From contig JALDNG010000105.1 in the NCBI GenBank assembly GCA_024349245.1, positions 978,501 to 1,042,500 of the forward strand: a stretch of DNA of 64,000 bases. Reading direction: 5' to 3'. The notes beneath the pieces are model-generated. The model searched no databases. It was given only the letters and a program-made list of their open reading frames with translations, and was not told the origin of the DNA. Shown one piece after another: positions 22,726 to 33,539 of this stretch. Positions within the stretch are counted from its first letter, which is position 1. Every line of letters starts with the position of its first letter. This DNA is from Neodontobutis hainanensis (taxonomy: Eukaryota; Chordata; Actinopteri; Gobiiformes; Odontobutidae). Position numbers and translations under genes: made by a program.

Positions 22726-22906
22726 TATTTAGTGGAAACTAATTCTGGAGGAAATGGAGCTGGAGGGTTTGTTAATCTGTTCACTGGAGCAAACAGGACA
22801 CGTGAGATGTTACTGCTGTTGTTGATGAGCTCTGAGAAGAATATTTCTCTTGATTTTTTCAAAGTTTGATTGAAAACATGCAGATTTTCTTTGTATAAGT
22901 AAGTAA

Positions 22907-23244
22907 GTAATTTATTTATATAGCACCTTTCACAGATAATAATCACAAAGTGCTTTACAACAGTGTTTTTTACATGGAGCTTCCATTCACACACATTCAC
23001 TCCTGGGGCAGACAGAGAGGGGGGCAGCCACACAACCGGCGCTCACAACCTTCTCCTACCACCACCAAACACACCTCTACAGTCACACATTCATACACCA
23101 GTGTTACGGACACTGGAGGCAAGGTGGGTTAAGTGTCTTGCCCAAGGACACAACGACAGTATGAACTGTGGGGCGAGCGGGAATCGAACCTACTACCTTT
23201 CGGTTGAAGGACGGCCACTCTACCACTGAGCCACTGCCGCCCCA
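22907..23244 (-). mobile_element. tRNA-derived SINE (V-SINE type), full length
   Basis: On the minus strand it starts GGGGCGGCAGTGGCTCAGTG, a tRNA-like head with A box and B box (GGTTCGATTCCC). The conserved core TGTCCTTGGGCAAGACACTT follows, then a long body and a tail GTGAAAGGTGCTATATAAAT. The head and core match those of the SINE at 50145. A SINE, not a functional tRNA gene, because no cloverleaf 3' half is present. Confidence 0.85.
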
Positions 23245-23275
23245 GTGTACCTCATAATGAATTAAGAGTTTCAAT

Positions 23276-23545
23276 TTACACCATTTTCTTTCGGCTTTTG
23301 GGCATTCCCTTTTCTGTGCCCCGACAGAAGGAGCATTGCTCCACAAAGCCTTCGTCCTCTTCCTCATCAACGGTGTCCAAAACATATAAAACACCTGAAG
23401 TATAACAATTCAACAGATCATCAACTTGACCTGATGAGGCATTTTCAAACCTGACTGCCTCCATAAACTGTCCTGGTGTTATCATTAATGTGTCTCTTCT
23501 GAACAACTGTAGGTCCAGCAGCAGCTTTTGGAATCATGGACAGAT
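23276..23545 (-). pseudogene. Unidentified coding-like fragment
   Basis: A minus-strand frame reads FQKLLLDLQLFRRDTLMITP, then GQFMEAVRFENASS, then an acidic EEEDEGF stretch and CSFCRGTEKG, ending at a stop near 23276. The composition is protein-like and unlike the repeats around it. I do not recognise the family; it could be the last exon of an unknown gene or a transposon remnant. It is sandwiched between a SINE and the 12-bp array, with no clear splice site. Confidence 0.3.
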
Positions 23546-23566
23546 GGATGAAGACACAGCGGACGC

Positions 23567-26500
23567 TTTGATGGAGGTTTGGTGGAGATTTGATGGAGGT
23601 TTGGTGGAGGTTTGGTGGAGGTCTGGCGGAGGTCTGATGAAGGTTTGGTGGAGGTTTGGTGGAGATTTGATGGAGGTTTGGTGGAGGTTTGGTGGAGGTT
23701 TGGTGGAGGTTTGGTGGAGGTCTGATGGAGGTTTGATGGAGGTTTGGTGGAGGTCTGATGGAGGTTTGGTGGAGGTTTGGTGGAGGTTTGGTGGAGGTAT
23801 GATGGAGGTTTGGTGGAGGTTTGGTGGAGGTCTGGTGGAGGTCTGATGGAGGTTTGATGGAGGTTTGGTGGAGGTCTGGTGGAGGTTTGGTGGAGGTTTG
23901 ATGGAGGTCTGGTGGAGGTTTGACGGAGGTTTGATGGAGGTTTGGTGGAGGTTTGATGGAGGTTTGGTAGAGGTTTGGTGGAGGTTTGGTGGAGGTTTGG
24001 TGGAGGTTTGACGGAGGTTTGGTGGAGGTTTGGTGGAGGTTTGGTGGAGGTTTGACGGAGGTCTGGTGGAGGTTTGACGGAGGTTTGGTGGAGGTTTGGT
24101 GGAGGTTTGACGGAGGTTTGGTGGAGGTTTGGTGGAGGTTTGGTGGAGGTTTGGTGGAGGTTTGGTGGAGGTTTGATGGAGGTTTGGTAGAGGTTTGGTG
24201 GAGGTTTGATGGAGGTTTGGTGGAGGTTTGATGGAGGTTTGATGGAGGTTTGATGGAGGTCTGGTGGAGGTTTGATGGAGGTCTGGTGGAGGTCTGGTGG
24301 AGGTCTGGTGGAGGTTTGATGGAGGTCTGGAGGAGGTCTGGTGGAGGTTTGATGGAGGTCTGGTGGAGGTCTGATGGAGGTTTGATGGAGGTTTGGTGGA
24401 GGTTTGGTGGAGGTCTGGTGGAGGTCTGGTGGAGGTTTGGTGGAGGTTTGGTGGAGGTCTGATGGAGGTTTGGTGGAGGTTTGGTGGAGGTTTGATGGAG
24501 GTTTGGTGGAGGTTTGGTGGAGGTCTGATGGAGGTTTGGTGGAGGTTTGGTGGAGGTTTGGTGGAGGTTTGGTGGAGGTCTGATGGAGGTTTGATGGAGG
24601 TTTGGTGGAGGTTTGGTGGAGGTCTGGTGGAGGTCTGATGGAGGTTTGATGGAGGTTTGGTGGAGGTTTGATGGAGGTTTGGTGGAGGTTTGGTGGAGGT
24701 CTGACGGAGGTCTGATGGAGGTCTGACGGAGGTTTGGTGGAGGTTTGGTGGAGGTTTGACGGAGGTTTGGTGGAGGTTTGATGGAGGTTTGGTGGAGGTT
24801 TGGTGGAGGTTTGGTGGAGGTTTGGTGGAGGTTTGACGGAGGTCTGGTGGAGGTTTGGTGGAGGTCTGATGGAGGTCTGATGGAGGTCTGGTGGAGGTTT
24901 GGTGGAGGTCTGGTGGAGGTCTGGTGGAGGTCTGGTGGAGGTCTGGTGGAGGTCTGATGGAGGTTTGATGGAGGTTTGGTGGAGGTCTGGTGGAGGTTTG
25001 ATGGAGGTTTGGTGGAGGTTTGGTGGAGGTCTGGTGGAGGTTTGATGGAGGTCTGGTGGAGGTTTGGTAGAGGTTTGGTGGAGGTTTGATGGAGGTTTGG
25101 TAGGGGTTTGGTGGAGGTTTGGTAGAGGTTTGGTGGAGGTTTGGTGGAGGTCTGATGGAGGTTTGATGGAGGTTTGGTGGAGGTTTGATGGAGGTTTGAT
25201 GGAGGTTTGGTGGAGGTCTGGTGGAGGTCTGATGGAGGTCTGATGGAGGTTTGATGGAGGTTTGGTGGAGGTTTGGTGGAGGTTTGATGGAGGTTTGGTA
25301 GAGGTTTGGTGGAGGTTTGATGGAGGTTTGGTGGAGGTTTGATGGAGGTTTGGTGGAGGTCTGGTGGAGGTTTGATGGAGGTCTGGTGGAGGTCTGGTGG
25401 AGGTTTGATGGAGGTCTGGTGGAGGTCTGGTGGAGGTCTGGTGGAGGTTTGATGGAGGTCTGGTGGAGGTTTGATGGAGGTCTGGTGGAGGTCTGATGGA
25501 GGTCTGATGGAGGTTTGATGGAGGTTTGGTGGAGGTCTGGTGGAGGTTTGATGGAGGTCTGGTGGAGGTTTGGTAGAGGTTTGATGGAGGTTTGGTAGAG
25601 GTTTGGTGGAGGTTTGATGGAGGTTTGGTAGAGGTTTGGTGGAGGTTTGATGGAGGTTTGGTGGAGGTTTGATGGAGGTTTGATGGAGGTTTGATGGAGG
25701 TCTGGTGGAGGTTTGATGGAGGTCTGGTGGAGGTCTGGTGGAGGTCTGGTGGAGGTTTGATGGAGGTCTGGAGGAGGTCTGGTGGAGGTTTGGTGGAGGT
25801 CTGGTGGAGGTCTGATGGAGGTTTGATGGAGGTTTGGTGGAGGTTTGGTGGAGGTCTGGTGGAGGTCTGGTGGAGGTTTGGTGGAGGTTTGGTGGAGGTC
25901 TGATGGAGGTTTGGTGGAGGTTTGGTGGAGGTTTGATGGAGGTTTGGTGGAGGTTTGGTGGAGGTCTGATGGAGGTTTGGTGGAGGTTTGGTGGAGGTTT
26001 GGTGGAGGTTTGGTGGAGGTCTGATGGAGGTTTGATGGAGGTTTGGTGGAGGTTTGGTGGAGGTCTGGTGGAGGTCTGATGGAGGTTTGATGGAGGTTTG
26101 GTGGAGGTTTGATGGAGGTTTGGTGGAGGTTTGGTGGAGGTCTGGTGGAGGTCTGATGGAGGTCTGATGGAGGTTTGGTGGAGGTTTGGTGGAGGTTTGA
26201 TGGAGGTTTGGTGGAGGTTTGGTGGAGGTTTGGTGGAGGTCTGGTGGAGGTTTGATGGAGGTCTGGTGGAGGTTTGATGGAGGTCTGGTGGAGGTTTGAT
26301 GGAGGTTTGGTGGAGGTTTGGTGGAGGTCTGGTGGAGGTCTGATGGAGGTTTGATGGAGGTTTGGTGGAGGTTTGATGGAGGTTTGGTGGAGGTTTGGTG
26401 GAGGTTTGGTGGAGGTCTGATGGAGGTTTGATTGAGGTTTGGTGGAGGTTTGGTGGAGGTCTGGTGGAGGTCTGATGGAGGTTTGATGGAGGTTTGGTGG

Positions 26501-26920
26501 AGGTTTGGTGGAGGTTTGATGGAGGTTTGGTGGAGGTTTGGTGGAGGTTTGGTGGAGGTTTGGTGGAGGTTTGGTGGAGGTTTGGTGGAGGTTTGATGGA
26601 GGTTTGGTGGAGGTTTGGTGGAGGTTTGGTGGAGGTCTGGTGGAGGTTTGATGGAGGTTTGGTGGAGGTCTGGTGGAGGTTTGGTGGAGGTTTGGTGGAG
26701 GTCTGGTGGAGGTTTGATGGAGGTTTGGTGGAGGTTTGGTGGAGGTTTGGTGGAGGTTTGGTGGAGGTTTGGTGGAGGTTTGATGGAGGTTTGGTGGAGG
26801 TTTGGTGGAGGTTTGGTGGAGGTTTGATGGAGGTTTGGTGGAGGTTTGGTGGAGGTTTGGTGGAGGTTTGATGGAGGTTTGGTGGAGGTCTGGTGGAGGT
26901 TTGGTGGAGGTCTGATGGAG
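23567..26920. repeat. 3.35-kb array of a 12-bp unit
   Basis: About 280 copies of TTTGGTGGAGGT with two variable positions (T/C at the second base and G/A/C two bases before TGG), giving TTTGGTGGAGGT, TTTGATGGAGGT, TCTGGTGGAGGT, TCTGATGGAGGT and TTTGACGGAGGT. Rare variants (GGTAGAGGT, TCTGGAGGAGGT) mark internal duplications. The stretch at about 24240-24680 recurs at 25681-26121 (offset 1441 bp) with the same order of variants. The strand is purine-rich (G/T plus A, little C). All three minus-strand frames avoid stops for long distances, producing apparent 1184- and 1202-codon frames of a Pro/Asn/Leu/His/Gln/Thr/Ser pattern that I do not regard as a gene. Confidence 0.97.
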
Positions 26921-27114
26921 CGGTGAGGGGATCGGAGAAGCAGCAGGGCCTTGATGCTAAAGATGTTGGCGTTACAATTAACAGACAATTGTCCGCCACA
27001 AACTAAGATTAAACAGTAGAAATGAATAAATATCTTAAAGTAAAGGAAAGTAAAAGTAACACTTGACTGTTGTCTGCCACTTTCCAGAAACACACCAGGT
27101 CTAGTCCTGGTTTA

Positions 27115-27645
27115 CACCTGGTTCAGACCTGTTTAGACCTATTTAGACCTGGTTCAGACCTGTTTAGTCCTGGTTTAGTCCTAGTTCAGACCTGGTTCAG
27201 ACCTCTTTAGACCTGTTTAGACCTGTTTAGACCTGTTTAGACCTGGTTCAGACCTGTTTAGACCTATTTAGACCTGGTTCAGACCTTTTTAGTCCTGGTT
27301 TAGTCCTGGTTCAGACCTGTTTAGACCTGGTACAGACTTGTTTAGGCCTGTTTAGACCTGTTTAGACCTGTTTAGACCTGGTTCAGACCTGTTTAGACCT
27401 GTTTAAACCTATTTAGGCCTGTTTAGACCTGTTTAGTCCTGGTTTAGTCCTGGTTCAGACCTGTTTAGACCTGGTTCAGACCTGTTTAGTCCTGGTTTAG
27501 TCCTGGTTCAGACCTGTTTAGACCTGGTTCAGACCTGTTTATGCCTGTTTAGACCTGTTTAGACCTGGTTCAGACCTGGTTCAGACCTGGTTCAGACCTG
27601 TTTAGACCTGTTTAAACCTGTTTAGACCTCTTTAGACCTGGTATA
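27115..27645. repeat. 11-bp minisatellite upstream of crygn
   Basis: Tandem units GTTTAGACCTG, GTTCAGACCTG and GTTTAGTCCTG, about 48 copies. It ends roughly 200 bp before the crygn TATA box, so it sits in the immediate 5' flank of the gene. Confidence 0.95.
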
Positions 27646-27852
27646 GAGGGTGTGGTTCTGGTCGGTTCTGGGGACCAGTCCAAAGCCCAGCAGCAGCACT
27701 TTCCTTTCAGCCCCGTGTCTCTTTTCTCTCTGTGTGTCCCGTTAAACAAAGCTAGCTCAGCGTTTGTTGGAGAAAAAAGGGAAAGGGCCGACGCAGCAGC
27801 GCCTCTAAAGCCGCTCTTTTGTGGAGGGGCCTGGCCGGGCCCCAGGCGTCCG

Positions 27853-27860
27853 TATAAATA
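27853..27860 (+). promoter_or_regulatory. TATA box of the crystallin gene
   Basis: TATAAATA lies 59 bp before the ATG at 27919, with a short predicted leader between. Strong TATA boxes close to a short first exon are usual in beta/gamma-crystallin genes. Upstream, 27650-27850 is GC-richer and single-copy, and probably holds the lens promoter. Confidence 0.75.
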
Positions 27861-27918
27861 TCTACGGCCAACTTTTTCTCACCAACCCTGCGTGGACGGG
27901 ACATATTGAGCGGGAAAC

Positions 27919-30900
27919 ATGTCGCAGTACTCTGGAAAGGTGAGTGTCAGGAGGATTACAGCTAGCTTTAACAGAGACTAAGACCAGCACTGAACCCAAA
28001 ATAAACCTGGGTCAAACCAGGCCAGAGGAATAAACAACAACAAAAATATAATCAAAATGGATTAATGCTAGACCAGGATTAAAAACAGAATAAACCAAGA
28101 GTGAAAATGGGTTTCTCTGGATATTTGCACAATATCCAACTAGAATCTGTTCAAATACAACTAAAATGTTTAGTCCTGGTTTTGTCCTGGTTTAGGTCTG
28201 GATTAGGCCTGGTTTAGTCCTGGTTTAGTCCTGGTTTAGACCTGGTTTAGACCTGGTTTAGACCTGGTTTAGTCCTGGTTTAGGCCTGGTTTAGGCCTGG
28301 TTTAGTCCTGGTTTAGACCTGGTTTAGACCTGGTCTAGTCCTGGTTTAGACCTGGTTTAGTCCTGGTTTAGGCCTGGTTTAGGCCTGGTTTAGTCCTGGT
28401 TTAGGCCTGGTTTAGGCCTGGTTTAGGCCTGGTTTAGACCTGGTTTAGACCTGGTTTGGACCTGGTTTAGGCCTGGTTTAGGCCTGGTTTTGGCCTGGTT
28501 TTGCTGATCCTCCTCGGTCTTTTCCAGATCACCTTCTATGAGGGGAAGTGCTTCACTGGGAGGAAGCTGGAGGTCAGAGGAGATTGTGACAACTTCCAGG
28601 ACCGAGGCTTCATGAACAGGTCTTTCCTTCTTTTTTCATTTATTACATCACTTTCAGGGCGGATTACTTCAGGACATTTTTGGATCATAATCAGGCAGTG
28701 GTGTAGGAATATTCATCAGCACATTTTTCTATTTGTACAAGCTTCCTTTGGGTGACATTATTTTTCACTTTTATGAAAACTGGCAAAATATAAACTAGAC
28801 TAACTCTGTCTCCTTCAAACACTGACCTCCATGAGTCTGGACCTGGTCTAAGACTGGACTAACTCTGTCTCCTCCATGAGTCTGGACCTGGTCTAAGACT
28901 GGACTAACTCTGTCTCCTTCAAACACTGACCTCCATGAGTCTGGACCTGGTCTAAGACTGGACTAACTCTGTCTCCTTCAAACACTGACCTCCATGAGTC
29001 TGGACCTGGTCTAAGACTGGACTAACTCTGTCTCCTTCAAACACTGACCTCCATGAGTCTGGACCTGGTCTAAGACTGGACTAACTCTGTCTCCTTCAAA
29101 CACTGACCTCCATGAGTCTGGACCTGGTCTAAGACTGGACTAACTCTGTTTCCTCCATGAGTCTGGACCTGGTCTAAGACTGGACTAACTCTGTCTCCTC
29201 CATGAGTCTGGACCTGGTCTAAGACGGGACTAACACTGACCTCCGTGAGTCTGGACCTGGTCTAAGACTGGACTAACTCTGTCTCCTCCATGAGTTTGGA
29301 CCTGGTCTAAGACTGGACTAACCCTGACCTCCGTGAGTCTGGACCTGGTCTAAGACCGGACTAAGATGAGTAACTTTTGTGCTCAGTGTAGACCCATCTT
29401 TGCTTTTATTTTATCTTAAAAACTCACAGCATTGTTCATACATTCTTACTTTTTCCCCTCTTCTTCTCTCGTCCTGGTCTCGTCCTGGTCTCGTCCTGGT
29501 CTCGTCCTGGTCTCCTCCTGGTCTCTCCTGGTCTCGTCCTGGTCTCCTCCTGATCTCCTCCTGGTCTCCTCCTGGTCTCCTCCTGGTCTCCTCCTGGTCT
29601 CGTCCTGATCTCCTCCTGGTCTCCTCCTGGTCTCGTCTTGGTCTCCTCCTGATCTCCTCCTGGTCTCCTCCTGGTCTCGTCCTGGTCTCCTCCTGGTCTC
29701 GTCCTGGTCTCCTCCTGATCTCCTCCTGGTCTCGTCCTGGTCTCGTCCTGGTCTCGTCCTGGTCTGGTCCTGGTCTTGTCCTGATCTCGTCCTGGTCTCG
29801 TCCTGATCTCCTCCTGGTCTACTCCTGGTCTCGTCCTGGTCTGGTCCTGGTCTTGTCCTGATCTCGTCCTGGTCTCGTCCTGATCTCCTCCTGGTCTCGT
29901 CCTGGTCTGGTCCTGGTCTTGTCCTGATCTCGTCCTGGTCTCGTCCTGATCTCCTCCTGGTCTCGTCCTGGTCTCCTCCTGGTCTCCTCCTGGTCTCGTC
30001 CTGGTCTCGTCCTGGTCTCCTCCTGGTCTCAGGGTGAACTCGATCCGTGTGGAGAGCGGAGCCTGGATCTGTTATGACCACCCGGACTTTAAAGGACAGC
30101 AGTACATCCTGGAGCACGGAGAGTATCCCGAGTTTCAGCGCTGGAACTCCCACAACGACCACATGGGCTCCTGCAAACCCATCCGCATGGTCAGTCCTGC
30201 ACCGGGTTTAGACCGGGTTTAGGTTGAGTTTTAGTTTTGTCCAGGTTAAGTTTTGGGTTTAGTTCTTGGTTTAGACCTGGTTCAGCCTGGTTCAGTCCTG
30301 GTCCAGACCGGTTTTAAGTATTTCTGGCCTGTTCTTGTCGCAGCACGGGGAGCACTACCGTATCGAGTTGTTCGAGGGCTGTAACTTCTCGGGTCAGTGT
30401 GTGGACATCTGTGACGACTGCCCCTTCCTCCAGAGCCGCGGCTTCTCCAAGAACTGCATCAACTCCGTCAAGGTCTACGGCGACGGCGCGTAAGTCCAGG
30501 ACCCAAAGACTTTGGACCCAAGGACACCAGACCCAAAGACTTTGGACCCAAGGACACCAGACCCAAAGACCCCAGAGCCAAGGACACCAGACCCAAAGAC
30601 TTTGGACCCAAGGACACCAGACCCAAAGACCCCAGAGCCAAGGACACCAGACCCAAGGACACCAGACTCAAGGACACCAGACCCAAGGACACCAGACCCA
30701 AGGACACCAGACTCAAGGACACCAGACCCAAGGACACCAGACTCAAGGACACCAGACCCAAAGACCCCAGACCCGAGGAACACCAGACCCAAGGACACCA
30801 GACTCAAGGACACCAGACCCAAGGACACCAGACTCAAGGACACCAGACCCAAGGACACCAGACTCAAGGACACCAGACCCAAAGACCCCAGAGCCAAGGA

Positions 30901-32550
30901 CACCAGACCCAAGGACACCAGACTCAAGGACACCAGACCCAAGGACACCAGACCCAAGGACACCAGACCCAAGGACACCAGACTCAAGGACACCAGACCC
31001 AAGGACACCAGACCCAAGGACACCAGACCCAAAGACCCCAGACCCGAGGAACACCAGACCCAAGGACACCAGACTCAAGGACACCAGACCCAAGGACACC
31101 AGACTCAAGGACACCAGACCCAAGGACACCAGACCCAAAGACACCAGACCCAAAGACCCCAGACCGAGGAACACCAGACCCAAGGACACCAGACCCAAGG
31201 ACACCAGACCCGAGGAACACCAGACCCGAGGAACACCAGACCCAAGGACACCAGACTCAAGGACACCAGACCCAAGGACACCAGACCCAAAGACACCAGA
31301 CCCAAAGACCCCAGACCCGAGGAACACCAGACCCAAGGACACCAGACTCAAGGACACCAGACCCAAGGACACCAGACCCAAAGACACCAGACCCAAAGAC
31401 CCCAGACCCGAGGAACACCAGACCCAAGGACACCAGACTCAAGGACACCAGACCCAAGGACACCAGACCCGAGGAATACCAGACCCAAGGACACCAGACC
31501 TAAGGACACCAGACTCAAGGACACCAGACCCAAGGACTTTGGACCCAAGGACACCAGACCCAAAGACACCAGACTCAAGGACACCAGACTCAAGGACACC
31601 AGACCCAAGGACACCAGACCCAAAGACCCCAGAGCCAAGGACACCAGACTCAAGGACACCAGACTCAAGGACACCAGACCCAAAGACACCAGACCCAAAG
31701 ACCCCAGACCCGAGGAACACCAGACCCAAGGACACCAGACCCAAGGACACCAGACCCAAAGACCCCAGACCCGAGGACACCAGACCCAAGGACACCAGAG
31801 CCAAGGACACCAGACCCAAAGACACCAGACCCAAAGACCCAAAGACCCCAGACCCGAGGACACCAGACCCAAGGACACCAGACCCAAGGACACCAGACTC
31901 AAGGACACCAGACCCAAGGACACCAGACTCAAGGACACCAGACCCAAAGACCCCAGACCCGAGGACACGAGGACACTAGACCCAAAGACCACAGACCCGA
32001 GGACCTCTGACCCAGACGACAATGAGCTGGAGTTATAGTCTGATCAAACATTAGCTCTGACAGGTCTGGGCCTGTTAAAGATGTAGAGACTATTTTAATC
32101 TTACAAACATAAACAACATGGAGCTGCTTTGATAAAACTAGTTTCAGGTTTCAGATGATCTGTGGAACCAATCTGACAGAGTCAGGTTCAGCATGTCCTG
32201 GTTAAGTCCTGCTTTAGATCTGGTTTAGTCCTGCTTTAGTCCTGGTTTAGTCCTGGTTTAGTCCTGGTTTAGATCTGGTTTATTCCCACTTTAGTTCCAG
32301 TTTAGTCCCAGTTTAGTCCTGGTTTAGTTTCTGGTTTAGACCTAAAAACATTGACTTTTAACTAACCTTTTTCCTCATCTCTCCTCCTCCTCTTCCTCCT
32401 CCTCTTCCTCACAGCTGGGTGATGTATGAGGAGCCCAACTTCCGTGGTCGGATGTACATTGTGGAGCGAGGAAACTACTGCAGCCACAACGAGTGGCAGG
32501 CCCAGAACCCTAACATCCAGTCCATCCGCAGAGTCGTCAACTACTTCTAA
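27919..32550 (+). CDS. crygn: Gamma-N crystallin, 5 exons, 183 aa
   Basis: This is a structural lens protein of the beta/gamma-crystallin superfamily. Exons: 27919-27939, 28528-28619, 30033-30189, 30344-30489 and 32415-32550; phases agree and the product is 183 residues, the usual length for fish gamma-N. It begins MSQYSGKITFYEGKCFTGRK; the four Greek-key motifs follow, with ESGAWICYDHPDFKGQQY (motif 2), HYRIELFEGCNFSGQC (motif 3) and GAWVMYEEPNFRGRMYIVER (motif 4), ending SIRRVVNYF. HGEHYRIELFEGCNF and SHNDHMGSC match human CRYGN, and the gene neighbours nub1 in human too. Introns 1, 2 and 4 are dominated by tandem repeats. The intron between motifs 1 and 2 (28620-30032) splits an Arg codon (N-R-V) and has a weak GTCTTT donor. 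Which paralogue (crygna or crygnb) cannot be decided. Confidence 0.95.
28160..28504. repeat. 11/12-bp minisatellite in crygn intron 1
   Basis: Tandem CTGGTTTAGTC, CTGGTTTAGAC and CTGGTTTAGGC units fill the 3' half of intron 1 and end just before the acceptor region of exon 2. The T-rich strand is the sense strand. Confidence 0.95.
28799..29366. repeat. About 59-bp minisatellite in crygn intron 2
   Basis: Nine or so units containing GACTAACTCTGTCTCC, CTGACCTCCATGAGTCTG and GACCTGGTCTAAGACTG. Some copies lack the TTCAAACACTGACC segment, giving a shorter period. It contains the GACCTGGTCTAAGAC core, related to the 11-bp family. Confidence 0.93.
29469..30032. repeat. 11/12-bp pyrimidine-rich array reaching the exon 3 acceptor
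   Basis: Units are GGTCTCGTCCT, GGTCTCCTCCT and GATCTCCTCCT. The array runs without a break to TCCTGGTCTCAG immediately before exon 3 at 30033, so the last copies serve as polypyrimidine tract and acceptor. Any change in copy number leaves the acceptor intact, which may be why the array is tolerated. Confidence 0.95.
30497..32015. repeat. 15-bp minisatellite filling crygn intron 4
   Basis: Around 100 copies of ACACCAGACCCAAGG with variants ACTCAAGG, CCCAAAGA, CCCGAGGA and GAGCCAAGG. It begins 7 bp after the exon 4 donor and leaves only about 400 bp of other sequence in the intron. Because 15 is divisible by three, Pro/Arg/Thr/Asp-rich frames of over 500 codons are open on the + strand; they overlap the crygn exon 4 end and are artefacts. 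Confidence 0.97.
32190..32345. repeat. Short 11-bp array in crygn intron 4
   Basis: CTGGTTTAGTC-type units, partly degenerate (CACTTTAGTTC, CAGTTTAGTCC), lie between the 15-bp array and the TC-rich acceptor of exon 5. Confidence 0.85.
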
Positions 32551-32613
32551 ACCCTGTGACCCCTGTGACCCCTGACCTCTGACCCGGTGACGCTGCTGTA
32601 AACATGTTCGACA

Positions 32614-32619
32614 AATAAA
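32614..32619 (+). terminator. crygn polyadenylation signal
   Basis: AATAAA lies 64 bp after the stop codon. A very short 3' UTR is usual for crystallin genes. Confidence 0.8.
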
Positions 32620-32694
32620 CACAGACTCAAACAATACAACTGCTTTTCTATCAAACGCTTCCTCTGTGCTTTATTTACTCTGTTCTACTCTATC

Positions 32695-33045
32695 TGTTCA
32701 AACCCACCTAAAACCTGTTCAAATCCACCTAAAACCTGTTCAAATTCACCTAAAACCTGTTCAAATCCACCTAAAACTTGTTCAAAGCCACCTAAAACCT
32801 GTTCAGGTCCAACAAAAACCTGTTCAAATCCACTCAAATCTGTTTAGATATAACTAAAAACCTGTTTAAATCCACCTAAAACTTGTTCAAAGCCACCTAA
32901 AACCTGTTCAAAGCCACCTAAAACTTGTTCAAAGCCACCTAAAACCTGTTCAAATCCAACTAAAACCTGTTCAAATCCATCTAAAACCTGTTCAAATCCA
33001 TCTAAAACCTGATCAGATCCATTAAAACCTGTTCAGCTCCAGCTA
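32695..33045. repeat. 21-bp minisatellite between crygn and eci2
   Basis: Units such as AACCTGTTCAAATCCACCTAA, the reverse complement of the TTAGGTGGATTTGAACAGGTT type of the 21-bp family. It begins about 75 bp after the crygn polyadenylation signal. Confidence 0.95.
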
Positions 33046-33380
33046 AACAACTAATTCAAAAAAAAAATTACTGACTTCATAAGACTCTCAGAAACACTAA
33101 GCAAGGTACACATTAACAATTAAAAAAACATGCATGTGGAATTGATTAACCAGTATTTATTACAAAATAATATTGATTTTACATTAAAGTAAACAGAACA
33201 CTCAAGCAATTAGGTTGAATCATCTTTAATAAACATACTCTAAAAAGAGGAAAAGAAATCCAACAAATAATTTAACAAAATTATTTGTTACAAAAAAAAT
33301 ATAAAGAAGTGAAAATGAAAAGGTGTAATATTTATTGAATATTAAATTGTTATTAAATTCATTTTAAAATGTATTCATTA
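33046..33380. other. AT-rich spacer
   Basis: Strongly AT-rich with poly-A runs and no recognisable gene or element. Confidence 0.5.
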
Positions 33381-33520
33381 AGCTGATTCTTTTATCCAAA
33401 ACGACTTCCATTCAGCTTCCATTCACCAGTGTTACAGCTGGAACACCACTGGAGACAAGGAGGGTTATGAACTGTGGGGAGAGTGGGAACTGAACCACCA
33501 ACCTTCTGGTTGAGGTTTAA
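33381..33520 (-). mobile_element. Truncated V-SINE-type SINE
   Basis: On the minus strand parts of the tRNA-like B-box region (AACCAGAAGGTTGGTGGTTC), the core end and the L2-type tail (TTTTGGATAAAAGAATCAGC) are in the expected order. The core between the CAGTT-CATAACC and CTCCAGTGG parts is shortened, so the copy is deleted internally. Confidence 0.7.
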
Positions 33521-33539
33521 AACATTAACAAAAATATTA

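Noticed and set aside
23445..27093. Minus-strand ORFs of 1184 and 1202 codons as a giant Pro-rich protein gene
   Set aside because: The frames are created by a 12-bp repeat unit that is stop-free in several frames. Two overlapping frames are open at once, and there is no promoter, splice signal or unique domain.
27115..27645. Interstitial telomeric repeat (GGTTTAG resembles TTAGGG-type motifs)
   Set aside because: The unit is 11 bp CTGGTTTAGAC; there is no (TTAGGG)n run anywhere in the array.
30399..32038. Plus-strand ORFs of 508-526 codons (Thr/Pro/Asp/Arg) overlapping crygn
   Set aside because: They derive from the 15-bp array in crygn intron 4. The first one overlaps crygn exon 4 in a different frame, and the true crygn reading continues at 32415.
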